Below, piece after piece: positions 47,064 to 57,436 of a DNA stretch of 64,000 nucleotides (position 1 is its first letter; every line of letters begins with the position of its first letter). The notes beneath the pieces are model-generated. The model had not been told where the DNA came from, did not search any database, and saw only the letters and a program-made list of their open reading frames with translations. Location of the stretch: assembly GCA_963771715.1 (NCBI GenBank), contig CAVYUQ010000003.1, positions 434,001-498,000 on the forward strand. The letters run 5' to 3'. Source of the DNA: JACVRW01 sp963771715 (GTDB lineage Bacteria; Actinomycetota; Thermoleophilia; Solirubrobacterales; Thermoleophilaceae). A program made the translations under genes and the position numbers.

Positions 47064-48277
47064 CGACGAAGGGCGCACTCGCCGCACTGGCACTGCTCGC
47101 CGCCGGGTGGGCGCTCACGCTCTGGGTGGCGCCGTGGTCGGACGAGAGCGTGAACGACCTGTTCGTCTACCGCAGCTTCGCCGAGCCGGTGCTGGACGGC
47201 GGCCTGCCCTACCGCGACGTCGCATTCGAGTACCCGCCGCTGGCCGCGCCCGCGATCGCGCTTCCCGGCGTCCTCGGCACCGGCGAGGAGAGCTTCCGAT
47301 GGGCGTTCGCGCTCTGGACGCTCGCCGCCGGAGTGGCCGTGGTGCTCCTGTGCGGGGCCCTCGCTCGGGCCACCGGCGGCAACCCTCGCCGGGCGATGCT
47401 CGCGGTTGCCCTCATGCCGGTCCTCTGCGGCGCCCTCGTGCGCACCCACTTCGATCTCCTCCCGGTCGCGCTTCTCCTCGGCGGCCTTCTCCTGCTCTGC
47501 CGGGACCGCCCGCGCGCGGGCCTGATCGTGCTCGGCCTGGGCGCGATGACCAAGCTGTTCCCGCTCGTCGCGGTCCCGGTGGCACTCGCCTGGCTCGTGG
47601 CCAGGGGCCGTCGCCGCGAGGCGTGGCAGGGCGCTCTGGCGTGCGCGGTCACGATCGCGGTCGTGGCGGTCGCCGCGCTGGCGGTCTCAGCGGACGGCGC
47701 AGCCGACGCCGTCCGCTACCACCTCGACCGCCCGGTGCAGATCGAGAGCTCGCCGGCGATGGTGCTGCTCGGCCTCGACGCGGCGGGCGTGGGAGACGCG
47801 GTGAGCGTCTCGAGCCACCGCTCGGACGGCCTGCTGCACGACGCGAGCGGCGCGGTGGCGGCGCTGCTCGCGGGCGTGATGGTCGGGCTGGTGGTCCTGC
47901 TGGCGAGCCGGGTGGGCCGCACCCCGCGCGAGCTCGTGCTCGCGAGCCTCGCCGCGGTGGTCGCGTTCGCGCTCTTCGGCAAGGTGCTCTCGCCGCAGTT
48001 CGTGATCTGGGCGCTGCCGCTCGGCGCGCTCGCACTCGCCTGGCGCCGCCATGCGCTCGCGGCGGCCGTGGCTCTCGCCGCGATCCTCACGCAGGTGGAG
48101 TTCCCCGCGCACTACTTCGACGTGGTGGCGCGTGAGCCGCTCGCGCTGGTGCTCGTGGCGGTCCGCAACGCGGCGCTGCTGGCGGCGCTCGCGCTCGCGA
48201 TCCGCGAGCTACAGCCGCGCCGGCAGGAGCAGCTGCTCGATGGCCGTCGCGCGGCCCTCGCCGTCCGCCTCGATTAG
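47060..48277 (+). CDS. Polytopic glycosyltransferase (GT87/DUF2029-like)
   Basis: 405 aa with about 10 transmembrane helices, overlapping the previous gene by 4 bp (ATGA). The first external loop carries DESVNDLFVYRSFAEPVLDG and PYRDVAFEYPPLAAPA, the acidic-loop pattern of GT-C mannosyltransferases. MTKLFPLVAVPVAL and LFGKVLSPQFVIWALP further support GT87. The last 23 codons overlap the convergent ymdB-like gene, giving a Gln/Arg-rich tail QPRRQEQLLDGRRAALAVRLD that may be an evolved read-through. Confidence 0.82.
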   Translation: MTTKGALAALALLAAGWALTLWVAPWSDESVNDLFVYRSFAEPVLDGGLPYRDVAFEYPPLAAPAIALPGVLGTGEESFRWAFALWTLAAGVAVVLLCGALARATGGNPRRAMLAVALMPVLCGALVRTHFDLLPVALLLGGLLLLCRDRPRAGLIVLGLGAMTKLFPLVAVPVALAWLVARGRRREAWQGALACAVTIAVVAVAALAVSADGAADAVRYHLDRPVQIESSPAMVLLGLDAAGVGDAVSVSSHRSDGLLHDASGAVAALLAGVMVGLVVLLASRVGRTPRELVLASLAAVVAFALFGKVLSPQFVIWALPLGALALAWRRHALAAAVALAAILTQVEFPAHYFDVVAREPLALVLVAVRNAALLAALALAIRELQPRRQEQLLDGRRAALAVRLD

Positions 48278-48988
48278 CACCGCGTTCAGCCACGGATCCT
48301 CGTCCGCGGTCTCGAAGCGCACGTTCGTGAGCTTGATGAAGCGCTCCAGCGCCTGCTCGCGCTTCACGCCGATCACCCCGCCGATCGGGCCGGTCATCCC
48401 GACGTCCGTGATGTAGGCCGTTCCGCCGGGGAGCACGCGAGCGTCAGCGGTCGGCACGTGGGTGTGGGTGCCCACGCACGCGGTCACGCGACCGGCGAGG
48501 TGCCAGCCCATCGCGACCTTCTCGCTGGTGGCCTCGGCGTGCATGTCCACCAGGATCGCGTCGGTGCGGTCGCGCAGCTCGGCGAGCGCGGAGTCGGCCT
48601 CCGCGAAGGGCGAGCGAACGGCCTGGAGGAACACGAGCCCCGACAGGTTGAGCACGCCGAGCCGCATCCCGTCGCGCTCGACGACCGTGTGCCCGCGGCC
48701 CGGGCTGCCCTTCGGATAGTTGGCCGGCCGCACGATCCGCTCCTCACGGTCGAGGTACTCGTAGACCTCCCTGTGGCGGTAGGCGTGGTTGCCGAGCGTG
48801 ATCGCGTCGGCGCCGGTCTCGAGCAGCTCGCGCGCGGTCTTCTCGGTGACCCCGACGCCGCCGGCCGAGTTCTCGCCGTTCACGATCACGAAGTCGGGCT
48901 GATGGGCGTCGCGGATTCCCGGCAGCAGCCCGGCGAGCGTTCGCCGGCCGATGCCGCCCACCACGTCGCCGACGAAGAGGAGCTTCAC
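48209..48988 (-). CDS. YmdB-like metallophosphoesterase (TIGR00282)
   Basis: 259-aa calcineurin-like phosphodiesterase; B. subtilis YmdB hydrolyses 2',3'-cNMP or cAMP. The GTG at 48988 gives MKLLFVGDVVGGIGRRTL. Metal-binding blocks include NGENSAGGVGVTEK, LGNHAYRH (GNH), DMHAEATSEKVAMGW, and GTHTHVPTAD. It is divergent from the ABC transporter (37 bp between starts) and convergent with the GT87 gene, with a 69-bp 3' overlap. Confidence 0.9.
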   Translation of the reverse strand: MKLLFVGDVVGGIGRRTLAGLLPGIRDAHQPDFVIVNGENSAGGVGVTEKTARELLETGADAITLGNHAYRHREVYEYLDREERIVRPANYPKGSPGRGHTVVERDGMRLGVLNLSGLVFLQAVRSPFAEADSALAELRDRTDAILVDMHAEATSEKVAMGWHLAGRVTACVGTHTHVPTADARVLPGGTAYITDVGMTGPIGGVIGVKREQALERFIKLTNVRFETADEDPWLNAVLIEADGEGRATAIEQLLLPARL

Positions 48989-49025
48989 CGGGAGCGATTC
49001 TGCCAATCTGCCCGCGGTGGAGACA

Positions 49026-49727
49026 ATGACCGTCACCCTCGCGGCCGAGGGCCTGGTCAAGCGCTACGGCGATCGGGTCGCGCTGCGGGGCGTCTCGCTG
49101 GCGGCCAGACCGGGCGAGCTGGTGGCGATCATCGGCCCGAACGGCGCCGGCAAGACGACGCTGCTCTCCATTCTCGCCGGCATCCAGCGCGCCGACGAGG
49201 GCTCCATCACCGTGGCTCCTTCGGGGATCGGCTGGGTCCCGCAGCAGCCGGCCGTCTACAACAAGCTCACGGTCGAGGAGAACCTCTCGCTGTTCGCGCG
49301 GCTCGAGCGCTGTGCCGACCCGCGCGCGACGGTGGAGCGCATGCTCGCCCTGAGCGACCTGCGCGACCGCGCGGCCGACCAGGTCGGGACGCTCTCCGGC
49401 GGCAACAAGCAGCGGGTGAACATCGCCATCGGCCTGCTCGCCGAGCCCGAAGTGCTGCTGCTCGACGAGCCGAGTGCCGCCCTCGACCCGCGCCAGCGGG
49501 CGCGCCTCTGGGAGTTCATCCTGCGCCTCGCGGGAGAGGGAACGGCGGTGGTCTACGCCACGCACAACATCCAGGAGGCCGACCGCTACGCGAACCAGCT
49601 GATCGTGCTCGCGGACGGGGAGCTGCTGTTCGACGGGCCGCCGCAGGCGCTCGAGCGCGAGGTCGGCACCACCGGCCTCGACTTCGAGGAGGCGTTCGTC
49701 GAGTTCCTCCACGGGCGCGGCCACTGA
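49026..49727 (+). CDS. ABC transporter ATP-binding protein
   Basis: 233 aa from the ATG at 49026. Walker A GPNGAGKTT, Q-loop WVPQQPAVYNKLTVEENL, signature LSGGNKQRVNIAIG, Walker B VLLLDEPSAALDP and H-loop YATHN are complete. It belongs to the ABC-2/DrrA-like exporter class. The stop overlaps the permease ATG (TGATG). Confidence 0.95.
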   Translation: MTVTLAAEGLVKRYGDRVALRGVSLAARPGELVAIIGPNGAGKTTLLSILAGIQRADEGSITVAPSGIGWVPQQPAVYNKLTVEENLSLFARLERCADPRATVERMLALSDLRDRAADQVGTLSGGNKQRVNIAIGLLAEPEVLLLDEPSAALDPRQRARLWEFILRLAGEGTAVVYATHNIQEADRYANQLIVLADGELLFDGPPQALEREVGTTGLDFEEAFVEFLHGRGH

Positions 49728-51064
49728 TGCGCTGGCTGCTCCTCAAGGACCTTCGCATCCTGCGCCGCTCGCCGCTGTTGGTCGCCCTCCTGGTGCTGTA
49801 TCCGATCGTGATCGCGGTCCTAATCGGCTTCGCGCTCTCGCGCGGGCCGGACAAGCCTGAGGTGGCCTTCTACAACGGCCTCGAGGGCAAGTCGGCCGTG
49901 GTCGAGCTCGGCGGTGACCGGATCGATCTCGCGGCCGAGGGACGGCGCCTGTTCGACGCCATCGACCCGGTGACCGTCGACAGCAGGAAGGAGGCGATCC
50001 AGAAGGTCGAGGACGGCGACGTTCTCGGCGCGCTGATCATCCCCGGGGACCTCGCGACGAACATCCAGTCGTCGCTCGAGCCGGGGACCGTCGAGGTCTA
50101 CTACAACGCCGAGGACCCGGCCAAGCGCCAGTTCGTGGAGAACACGATCAAGGCGCAGGTGCAGTCGGCCAACGCGGCGCTGACCAAGCGGGTCGCCAAG
50201 GAGGCGCTCCAGCTGCTGGACCTGATCAGCACCGGCGGCCAGTACAGCTTCCTCGGCCAGAGCTTCGACGTGCTCGGGCTTCAGCGCGCCGAGCGGATCC
50301 TGACGCAGGCGCGCGCCGAGCTGCCGGAGAACTCGCCCGAGCGCGCGGAGCTCGACCGCGTGATCGCGTTCGGCAAGCTCGCCCGCGAGAACCTGTCGTT
50401 TTCCGACGACGTCCTCGCGGTCGTGGGCGAGCCGATCCGCGTGAAGGCCACCGCCCTCGACGGCGGCACCACCTCGCTCAGCTCGTTCGCGGTCGCGGTG
50501 GCGGTCGCGGTCTCGCTGATGTTCATCACGCTGCTGCTCGCGGCCGGCACGCTCGCGCTGGAGCGCGAGGAGAACGCCTTCTCGCGCCTGGTGCGAGGGC
50601 TGGTGTCGCGGACAGGCCTGCTCGCGGAGAAGGCCGGCCTCTCGGCCGCGTGCTCGGTGGCGGTCTGCCTGCTGATGATGGCCGGGCTCGGGTTGTTCGT
50701 GGACCTGGACTGGGGCCGTTTCCCGCTCTGGCTCGCGGCCCTGGCGGTGGGCGCGCTCGCCTTCGCCGCGCTCGGCCTGGCGATCGGCGCGCTCACCCGC
50801 GACGTGCGAGCGGCGTCCCTGCTCGCGTTCATGCTCTGCCTGCCGCTCGCGTTCCTGGCGCTCGTGCCCTCGGGCGCGGTGGCGCCCGCGCTCTACGACG
50901 TGATCCGCGCGGTGTCGGCGGCGTTCCCGTTCAAGCCCGCGCTCGATGCGCTCGACGCGGCCCTCAACGACGCTGGGGATCTCGGCGGGCCGTTGCTGCA
51001 CCTGGCGGGCCTGACGCTCGCCTTCGGTGCACTCGGGAGGCTCGCCCTGCAACGCTTCGCCTGA
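49727..51064 (+). CDS. ABC-2 type transporter permease
   Basis: 445 aa. An N-terminal helix (LLVALLVLYPIVIAVLIGF) is followed by a large extracytoplasmic region (about 45-255), then five or six helices starting with FAVAVAVAVSLMFITLLLAAG. This is the YhgE/ABC-2 membrane exporter layout, working with the ATPase encoded immediately upstream. The exported substrate is unknown. It is coupled to the SnoaL gene by TGATG. Confidence 0.9.
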   Translation: MRWLLLKDLRILRRSPLLVALLVLYPIVIAVLIGFALSRGPDKPEVAFYNGLEGKSAVVELGGDRIDLAAEGRRLFDAIDPVTVDSRKEAIQKVEDGDVLGALIIPGDLATNIQSSLEPGTVEVYYNAEDPAKRQFVENTIKAQVQSANAALTKRVAKEALQLLDLISTGGQYSFLGQSFDVLGLQRAERILTQARAELPENSPERAELDRVIAFGKLARENLSFSDDVLAVVGEPIRVKATALDGGTTSLSSFAVAVAVAVSLMFITLLLAAGTLALEREENAFSRLVRGLVSRTGLLAEKAGLSAACSVAVCLLMMAGLGLFVDLDWGRFPLWLAALAVGALAFAALGLAIGALTRDVRAASLLAFMLCLPLAFLALVPSGAVAPALYDVIRAVSAAFPFKPALDALDAALNDAGDLGGPLLHLAGLTLAFGALGRLALQRFA

Positions 51065-51465
51065 TGGCAAGCGAGAACGAGGCCCTCGTGCGGAGGGTCT
51101 ACGCCGCCGCGAACGCGCGCGATATGGACGGCATTCTCGCCGGCACGCACGAAGACTGCGAGGTCCATCCGGTGTTGGGCGCGAACCTGGCGGCGGCCGA
51201 CGTCTACCGCGGGCACGAGGGCGTCCGGCAATGGACGCGCGACCTGTGGGGCGAGTGGGAGAGCTTCGAGACGAGCGTCGGCGAAATTGTGGAGCGCGGC
51301 GACCGGCTCCTGTACGCGGTCGGGCTGCGCGGCCGGGGACGCGCCAGCGGCGCGCCGTTCGAAGCGGAGATCTTCCATCTCACCACCGTGCGCGACGGTC
51401 TTTTGTTCCGCATCGAGGGCTTCAGCGACCGCGATTCCGCCCAACGCGCGCTCGAGGCCACCTAG
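51064..51465 (+). CDS. SnoaL-like / NTF2-fold protein
   Basis: 133-aa cone-fold protein. The pattern ALVRRVYAAANARDMDGIL, then YRGHEGVRQWTRDLWGEWES and FHLTTVRDGLLFRIEGFSD, is standard for the SnoaL-like polyketide-cyclase/NTF2 superfamily. No catalytic function can be assigned. It bridges the ABC exporter and hemB. A second relative lies at 63.0 kb on the other strand. Confidence 0.85.
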   Translation: MASENEALVRRVYAAANARDMDGILAGTHEDCEVHPVLGANLAAADVYRGHEGVRQWTRDLWGEWESFETSVGEIVERGDRLLYAVGLRGRGRASGAPFEAEIFHLTTVRDGLLFRIEGFSDRDSAQRALEAT

Positions 51466-51477
51466 ACTGGTTGGCCG

Positions 51478-52452
51478 ATGGCCTTCCCGGCGACACGACT
51501 GCGGCGCCTGCGCAAGACCGGCGTGCTGCGCGACCTGGTGCGCGAGACGCGCCTGTCGCCCGCGGACCTCGTCTACCCGATGTTCGTGCAGCTCGGCGAG
51601 GGACGCACGCCGATCGAGGCGATGCCCGGGATCGAGCGGATGTCGATCTCGCACGCCGTCGAGGAGGCCGGCGAGGTGCACGCGCTCGGCATCCCGGCGG
51701 TGCTCCTGTTCGGGATTCCGGCGGAGAAGGACGAGCAGGGCTCGGGCGCCTACGACGACGAGGGCGTCGTGCAGCTGGCGGTGCGCGCGCTCAAGGAGGC
51801 GCATCCGGAGCTCGTGGTGATCACCGACGTGTGCCTGTGCGCCTACACCTCGCACGGCCACTGCGGCGTGGTGCTCGAGGACGGCAGCGTGGACAACGAC
51901 CTGAGCCTCGAGCTGCTCGCCAAGACGGCGATCTCGCACGCGCGCGCCGGCGCGGACGCGGTGGCGCCGAGCGACATGATGGACGGCCGCGTTGGCGCGC
52001 TGCGCTCGCAGCTCGACGCCGAGGGCCACAAGGACCTGCCGATCGTGGCCTACTCCGCGAAGTTCGCCTCCGCCTTCTACGGGCCCTTCCGCGAGGCGGC
52101 CGGCTCGGCGCCGTCCTTCGGCGACCGCCGCAGCTACCAGATGGATCCGGCCAACGCTGACGAGGCCGTGCGCGAGGCGCTGCTCGACGTGGAGGAGGGC
52201 GCCGACGTGGTGATGGTCAAGCCGGCGCTGCCGTACCTGGACGTGATCCGGCGCGTGAAGGACGCCACGCGCGTGCCGGTGGCCGCCTACAACGTGAGCG
52301 GCGAGTACGCGATGGTGAAGGCGGCCGCTGCCGCCGGCTACCTGGACGAGCAGGCGACCGTGCTGGAGGCGCTCACCGCGATCCGGCGAGCGGGCGCCGA
52401 CGTGGTGATCACCTACCACGCGAAGGACGTGGCCCGATGGCTCAGCCCGTAG
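51478..52452 (+). CDS. hemB: Delta-aminolevulinic acid dehydratase (porphobilinogen synthase)
   Basis: Condenses two ALA to porphobilinogen. 324 aa. The cysteine triad of the zinc-dependent type is visible in ITDVCLCAYTSHGHCG. The two active-site lysines are in VAYSAKFASAFYGPFR and VMVKPALPYLDVI. It starts with ATG 12 nt after the SnoaL stop. The following ahbAB-like gene overlaps by 16 bp, so they form a tetrapyrrole operon with hemL. Confidence 0.97.
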   Translation: MAFPATRLRRLRKTGVLRDLVRETRLSPADLVYPMFVQLGEGRTPIEAMPGIERMSISHAVEEAGEVHALGIPAVLLFGIPAEKDEQGSGAYDDEGVVQLAVRALKEAHPELVVITDVCLCAYTSHGHCGVVLEDGSVDNDLSLELLAKTAISHARAGADAVAPSDMMDGRVGALRSQLDAEGHKDLPIVAYSAKFASAFYGPFREAAGSAPSFGDRRSYQMDPANADEAVREALLDVEEGADVVMVKPALPYLDVIRRVKDATRVPVAAYNVSGEYAMVKAAAAAGYLDEQATVLEALTAIRRAGADVVITYHAKDVARWLSP

Positions 52453-53488
52453 CGAAGGTTCGGAGCCGAAGGGACGGGTCCGCCGTCCCGCTCGACGACC
52501 TCGATCGCAAGCTTCTCAACCTGCTTCAGGGCAGCTTCCCGATCGCCGCGCGGCCGTACGCGCGCGTGGCGGAGCTGGCGGGGGTGCCGGAGGAGGAGGT
52601 TCTGGCCCGAACCAAGCGGCTGCTGGACGAGCGCATCATCCGCGAGATCACGCCGATCTTCGACACGCGCGTGCTCGGCTACAGCTCGATGCTCGTCGCG
52701 GCGAGGGTGGATTCGGAGAACCCCTGGCGGGCGGCGAAGATCATCAACTCGCACCCGGGCGTCTCACACAACTACCTGCGCGACCACGACTTCAACCTCT
52801 GGTTCACGATCGCGACCGAGCCGGACTCGCCGCTCGGGCTTGACGGGACGCTCGAGGTGCTCGAGCGCCTCACCGGCGCCGAGTCCGTGCGGCAGCTGCC
52901 GACGCTGCGGCTGTTCAAGATCCGCATGGACCTCGAGATGGAGAAGGGCACCGAGACGCTCGCCGCGGCTGCGGCCGAGGCGGTGGACTACAGGGAGCCC
53001 GAGGCGATCGAGCTGTCGGAGCTCGACTACGCCGTCATCCGCGCCACCCAGGGCCCGATGGAGGTGACCCCCGAGCCGTTCGCGGCGCCCGCGGATGAGC
53101 TCGGCGTCTCCCAGGAGCGGCTGTTCGAGCACCTGGAGTCGATGTGCGAGCGGCGCGCCCTGCGCCGTGTTGCGGCGATCCTCTTCCACCGCCGCGCCGG
53201 CTTCTCGGCGAACGGCATGGGCGTGTGGCGGGTGCCGGAGGAGCGCATCCTCGAGCTCGGCCCGCGGATGGCCTCGTTCCGCGGCATCTCCCACTGCTAC
53301 CAGCGGCCCACCTACGCCGACTGGCCCTACTCGGTCTTCACGATGGCGCACGGGCGCTCCAAGGAGGAGTGCGACGCGATCCTCGACTCGATCGCCGAGG
53401 ACACCGGCATCGAGGAGCGCCGCACGCTCTACTCCTCGACGGAGTTCAAGAAGGTCCGCCTGCGCTACTTCACGGACGAGCACAAGCG

Positions 53489-53510
<22 letters not shown>
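52437..53510 (+). CDS. Siroheme decarboxylase-like protein, AhbA-AhbB fusion (Lrp/AsnC-related)
   Basis: 357 aa made of two homologous halves. Each has a Lrp/AsnC-like winged helix (DDLDRKLLNLLQGSFPIAAR; ELSELDYAVIRATQG) and a ferredoxin-like effector domain. The first half carries VSHNYLRDHDFNLWFTI and the second ISHCYQRPTYADWPYSVFTM, the His-containing blocks of AhbA/AhbB and NirD/L/G/H siroheme decarboxylases. Those enzymes make 12,18-didecarboxysiroheme in the alternative haem or haem d1 pathways. It overlaps hemB by 16 bp and hemL by 22 bp. It could instead be a haem-sensing regulator of Lrp ancestry. Confidence 0.85.
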
Positions 53511-54759
<1,249 letters not shown>

Positions 54760-54763
<4 letters not shown>

Positions 54764-55140
54764 GCGGGCTCGCCGAGATCGTCGCCGCGGCCGACCCGGC
54801 GCTCGCCCCCTACGCCGTGGCCGAGCCGGGCCCCGCGCGCTTCGGCGGCGTCGACGGCGTGCGCGGCTTCGTGCTCGAGGTGGTCTACGAGGGCTACCTG
54901 ATGCACTACGGCGAGCCGCGGGCCTTTGCCGGCATGGACGAGGATCTGCGCCTGCTCGCCGGCGATGCCCTCTACGCGCTCGGGCTCTCACGGCTCGCCG
55001 AGGCGGGCGATCTGGAGGCGGTGGCGGCGCTCTCGGACCTGATCTCACGCTCGGCCCAGGCGCACGCGGAAGGCCGGCCCGACGAGGCCGAGGCGCTCTG
55101 GGAGTCGAGTGCGCAGGCCCTGGCGTCCACGCCGCGATAG
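54760..55140 (+). CDS. Conserved hypothetical protein coupled to hemL
   Basis: 126 aa, GTG start overlapping the hemL stop (GTGA). All-helical, Ala/Leu/Glu-rich, with LEVVYEGYLMHYGEPRAF and LLAGDALYALGLSRLAEAGD as the most distinctive blocks, and no signal peptide or membrane helix. I do not recognise the family. Tight coupling to hemL and the following respiratory operon suggests a role near haem supply, but this is context only. Confidence 0.75.
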
Positions 55141-55214
55141 GGTCCCCGCGCTCGTGCGCTCCGTAACCATGTTGGCAATACCCTTCGCAGAGCGGAAGAA
55201 TCCCTAGCTCACCT

Positions 55215-55883
55215 GTGGCCGACTCACCCAAGAAGTTCGACAAGAAATCCCGCTACACCGACGCTCGCGGGATTCCCGGCGCGTTCGAGGGCGAGACCGT
55301 CACGCGCCGCCGCCTCATGGAGGGGACCGCGCTGGCCGCGGGCGGCATTGCGACGATGGCGTTCGCGCTGCCCGGGCTCGGCTTCGCGCTCGGGCCGCTC
55401 TTCGAGGACACGATTCCCACGCGCTGGCAGGACGTAGGCCCGGAGGGGGACTTCAACGACGAGACCTACACGCCGCGCGTGATGAACATCGATCCCGCGA
55501 TTGGCGATGCCGGCAAGACGACCATCTACGTCCGCAGGTTCAACCAGGGCCAGGACAAGGTCATCAAGGGCCAGGACCCGCAGCCGTACGTCGTGATCTC
55601 GACCCGCTGCGCCCACCTCGGCTGCCCGGTGCGCTACATCCAGGCATCGGAGAAGTTCGTCTGCCCCTGTCACGGCGGCGTCTACGGCTTCCAGGGCCAG
55701 GTCGAGGGTGGCCCGCCGGTGCGCCCGCTCGACCGCTTCTACACGCGGGTCACGAACGGGCGGGTCGAGGTGGGCGACCGCTTCTCGCTGAACTCGCAGC
55801 TCGAGCGCTTCGCGCCGCGTGACCCGTCGAACCACCTGGACGGGCTCTGGCAGTACCTCTACCCGTCGAGGCCGACCACATGA
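55215..55883 (+). CDS. qcrA: Rieske iron-sulfur subunit of a menaquinol-cytochrome c reductase
   Basis: 222 aa, GTG start. A twin-arginine-like stretch (TVTRRRLMEGTALAAGG, around residues 30-46) precedes one hydrophobic anchor. The 2Fe-2S ligands are in CAHLGCP and CPCHGG with the family's inter-cluster spacing. Shorter than the three-helix QcrA of Mycobacterium, it has the single-anchor form seen in Bacillus. First gene of the qcrABC operon; tatA/tatC, needed for its export, lie 5 kb downstream. Confidence 0.94.
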   Translation: MADSPKKFDKKSRYTDARGIPGAFEGETVTRRRLMEGTALAAGGIATMAFALPGLGFALGPLFEDTIPTRWQDVGPEGDFNDETYTPRVMNIDPAIGDAGKTTIYVRRFNQGQDKVIKGQDPQPYVVISTRCAHLGCPVRYIQASEKFVCPCHGGVYGFQGQVEGGPPVRPLDRFYTRVTNGRVEVGDRFSLNSQLERFAPRDPSNHLDGLWQYLYPSRPTT

Positions 55884-56710
55884 AGCTGCCCTCCCCGCCA
55901 TTGCCCAGGGCGCTGCGCCGCAGCCCTCCGCGCCCAGGCCAGGACGAGCGCAACGGCAGGAACGGCCGCAACGGGCCGCCGGCCACGAAGCCGACGCCGA
56001 AGGAGCAGGCGGTCGAGGGCGTCGCGGGCGTCGTCGGCTGGCTCGACGAGCGCACCGGCGCCAGCCCGTTCCTGCGCGGCTTCCTCTACCGCAAGGTCCC
56101 GAAGGGGACCAACTGGTACTACACGCTCGGCTCGGCCACGATGTTCGCGTTCCTCTCGCAGGCGGTCACGGGCGTCTTCCTCGCCATGTACTACGAGCCG
56201 GACCCGACGCGCGCGTACGAGTCCGCTTCGCGTATCACGAACGAGGTCTTCCTCGGCGAGTTCGTCCGCGGCATGCACAAGTGGGGCTCGAGCTTGATGA
56301 TCATCCTGATCTTCCTCCACATGGGGAGGACGTTCTTCTTCGGCGCGTACAAGTACCCGCGCGAGCTGAACTGGATCATCGGCGTGGTCCTGGTCGTGCT
56401 GACGCTGCTGATGGGCCTCACCGGGTACCTGCTGCCGTTCGACCAGCGCTCCTTCTGGGCCACGGTGGTCGCCGTGAACCTGAACGCGTCCGGGCCGATC
56501 GTCGGCCCATACCTGGCGGACTTCCTGCGAGTGGGCTCCGAGTTCGGTCCCACCACGATCACGCGCTTCTACGCCCTCCACATGCTGGCCATCCCCGTCC
56601 TGATCGCCGCGCTCATCGGCGCGCACCTCTACCTGGTGGCGAAGCTCGGCACGACCGCGCCGCCGTGGCTGAAGGCAGAGAAGAAGGACCTCCTCAAGGA
56701 AGAGGTCTAA
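55880..56710 (+). CDS. qcrB: Cytochrome b6-type subunit of the bc complex
   Basis: 276 aa: a basic hydrophilic N-terminus of about 50 residues, then four transmembrane helices. The haem ligand pairs are H-x13-H (MHKWGS to LHMGRT) and H-x14-H (ALHMLA to GAHLYL), the x14 spacing being typical of b6 rather than mitochondrial-type cytochrome b. GYLLPFDQRSFWATVV is the Qi/Qo segment. The C-terminal half of cytochrome b is on the next gene, as in Bacillus qcrB/qcrC. The ATG overlaps the qcrA stop (ATGA). Confidence 0.95.
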   Translation: MKLPSPPLPRALRRSPPRPGQDERNGRNGRNGPPATKPTPKEQAVEGVAGVVGWLDERTGASPFLRGFLYRKVPKGTNWYYTLGSATMFAFLSQAVTGVFLAMYYEPDPTRAYESASRITNEVFLGEFVRGMHKWGSSLMIILIFLHMGRTFFFGAYKYPRELNWIIGVVLVVLTLLMGLTGYLLPFDQRSFWATVVAVNLNASGPIVGPYLADFLRVGSEFGPTTITRFYALHMLAIPVLIAALIGAHLYLVAKLGTTAPPWLKAEKKDLLKEEV

Positions 56711-56712
56711 CC

Positions 56713-57426
56713 GTGGACGCGCGCGAGAAGGAGCAGTACCTCCGCGAGTACTCGATCCTGAAGAACCAGGGCAAGCCGTTCTTCCCGTACGCGGTCGCGA
56801 AGGACTCGCTGATGGCCTGCCTCGTCCTGGCCGTGATCATCACGATGTCGATCCTGTTCGGGGCCGAACTGGGCCCGAAGGCGGACCCGACCACCACCAC
56901 CTACACGCCGCGCCCGGAGTGGTACTTCTTCTTCCTCTTCGAGCTCCTGCGCGTGGTCAAGCCGCCCGAGCTGGTGTTCCTCGCCACGATCGGCATCCCG
57001 ACGATCTGCCTGGTGCTGCTGCTCGTGCTGCCGTTCATCGACCGCAACCCGGAGCGCAACCCGCTGCGCCGGCCGATCGCCACGGTCGCCGGCATCGCCA
57101 CCATCGCCGCGATGGCCTACCTGACGATCCTCGGCGCTCTCGCCGGCTCGCCGACGGAGATCGACCAGGCCGCGCCGCCCGGGCTCGAGAAGGGCCAGGA
57201 GGTCATGGCCTCGTCGGGCTGCCTCGGCTGCCACAAGGTCGGTGAGAACGGGAACACGCTGGGCCCGAACCTCACCGACGTCGGCGATCGGCTCGGCAAG
57301 GACGCCATCGCGCGCACGCTCGTGAACCCGACCCCGCCGATGCCGCCTTACCGGCAGCTGCAACAGAACAACCCCGAGCAGTTCAACCAGCTCGTCCAGT
57401 ACGTCGCCTCGCTCAGGGACGAGTGA
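56713..57426 (+). CDS. qcrC: Subunit IV - cytochrome c fusion of the bc complex
   Basis: 237 aa, GTG start. Residues about 20-150 correspond to subunit IV, with the quinol-site motif PEWYFFFLFELLR and three helices. A linker leads to a C-terminal c-type cytochrome with haem-binding CLGCHK (near residue 174) and axial Met candidates in the PPMPPYRQL segment. This is the Bacillus QcrC architecture, unlike the diheme QcrC of mycobacteria and streptomycetes. The complex would pass electrons from menaquinol to an oxidase. Confidence 0.94.
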   Translation: MDAREKEQYLREYSILKNQGKPFFPYAVAKDSLMACLVLAVIITMSILFGAELGPKADPTTTTYTPRPEWYFFFLFELLRVVKPPELVFLATIGIPTICLVLLLVLPFIDRNPERNPLRRPIATVAGIATIAAMAYLTILGALAGSPTEIDQAAPPGLEKGQEVMASSGCLGCHKVGENGNTLGPNLTDVGDRLGKDAIARTLVNPTPPMPPYRQLQQNNPEQFNQLVQYVASLRDE

Positions 57427-57436
57427 CCGGGAGCGC

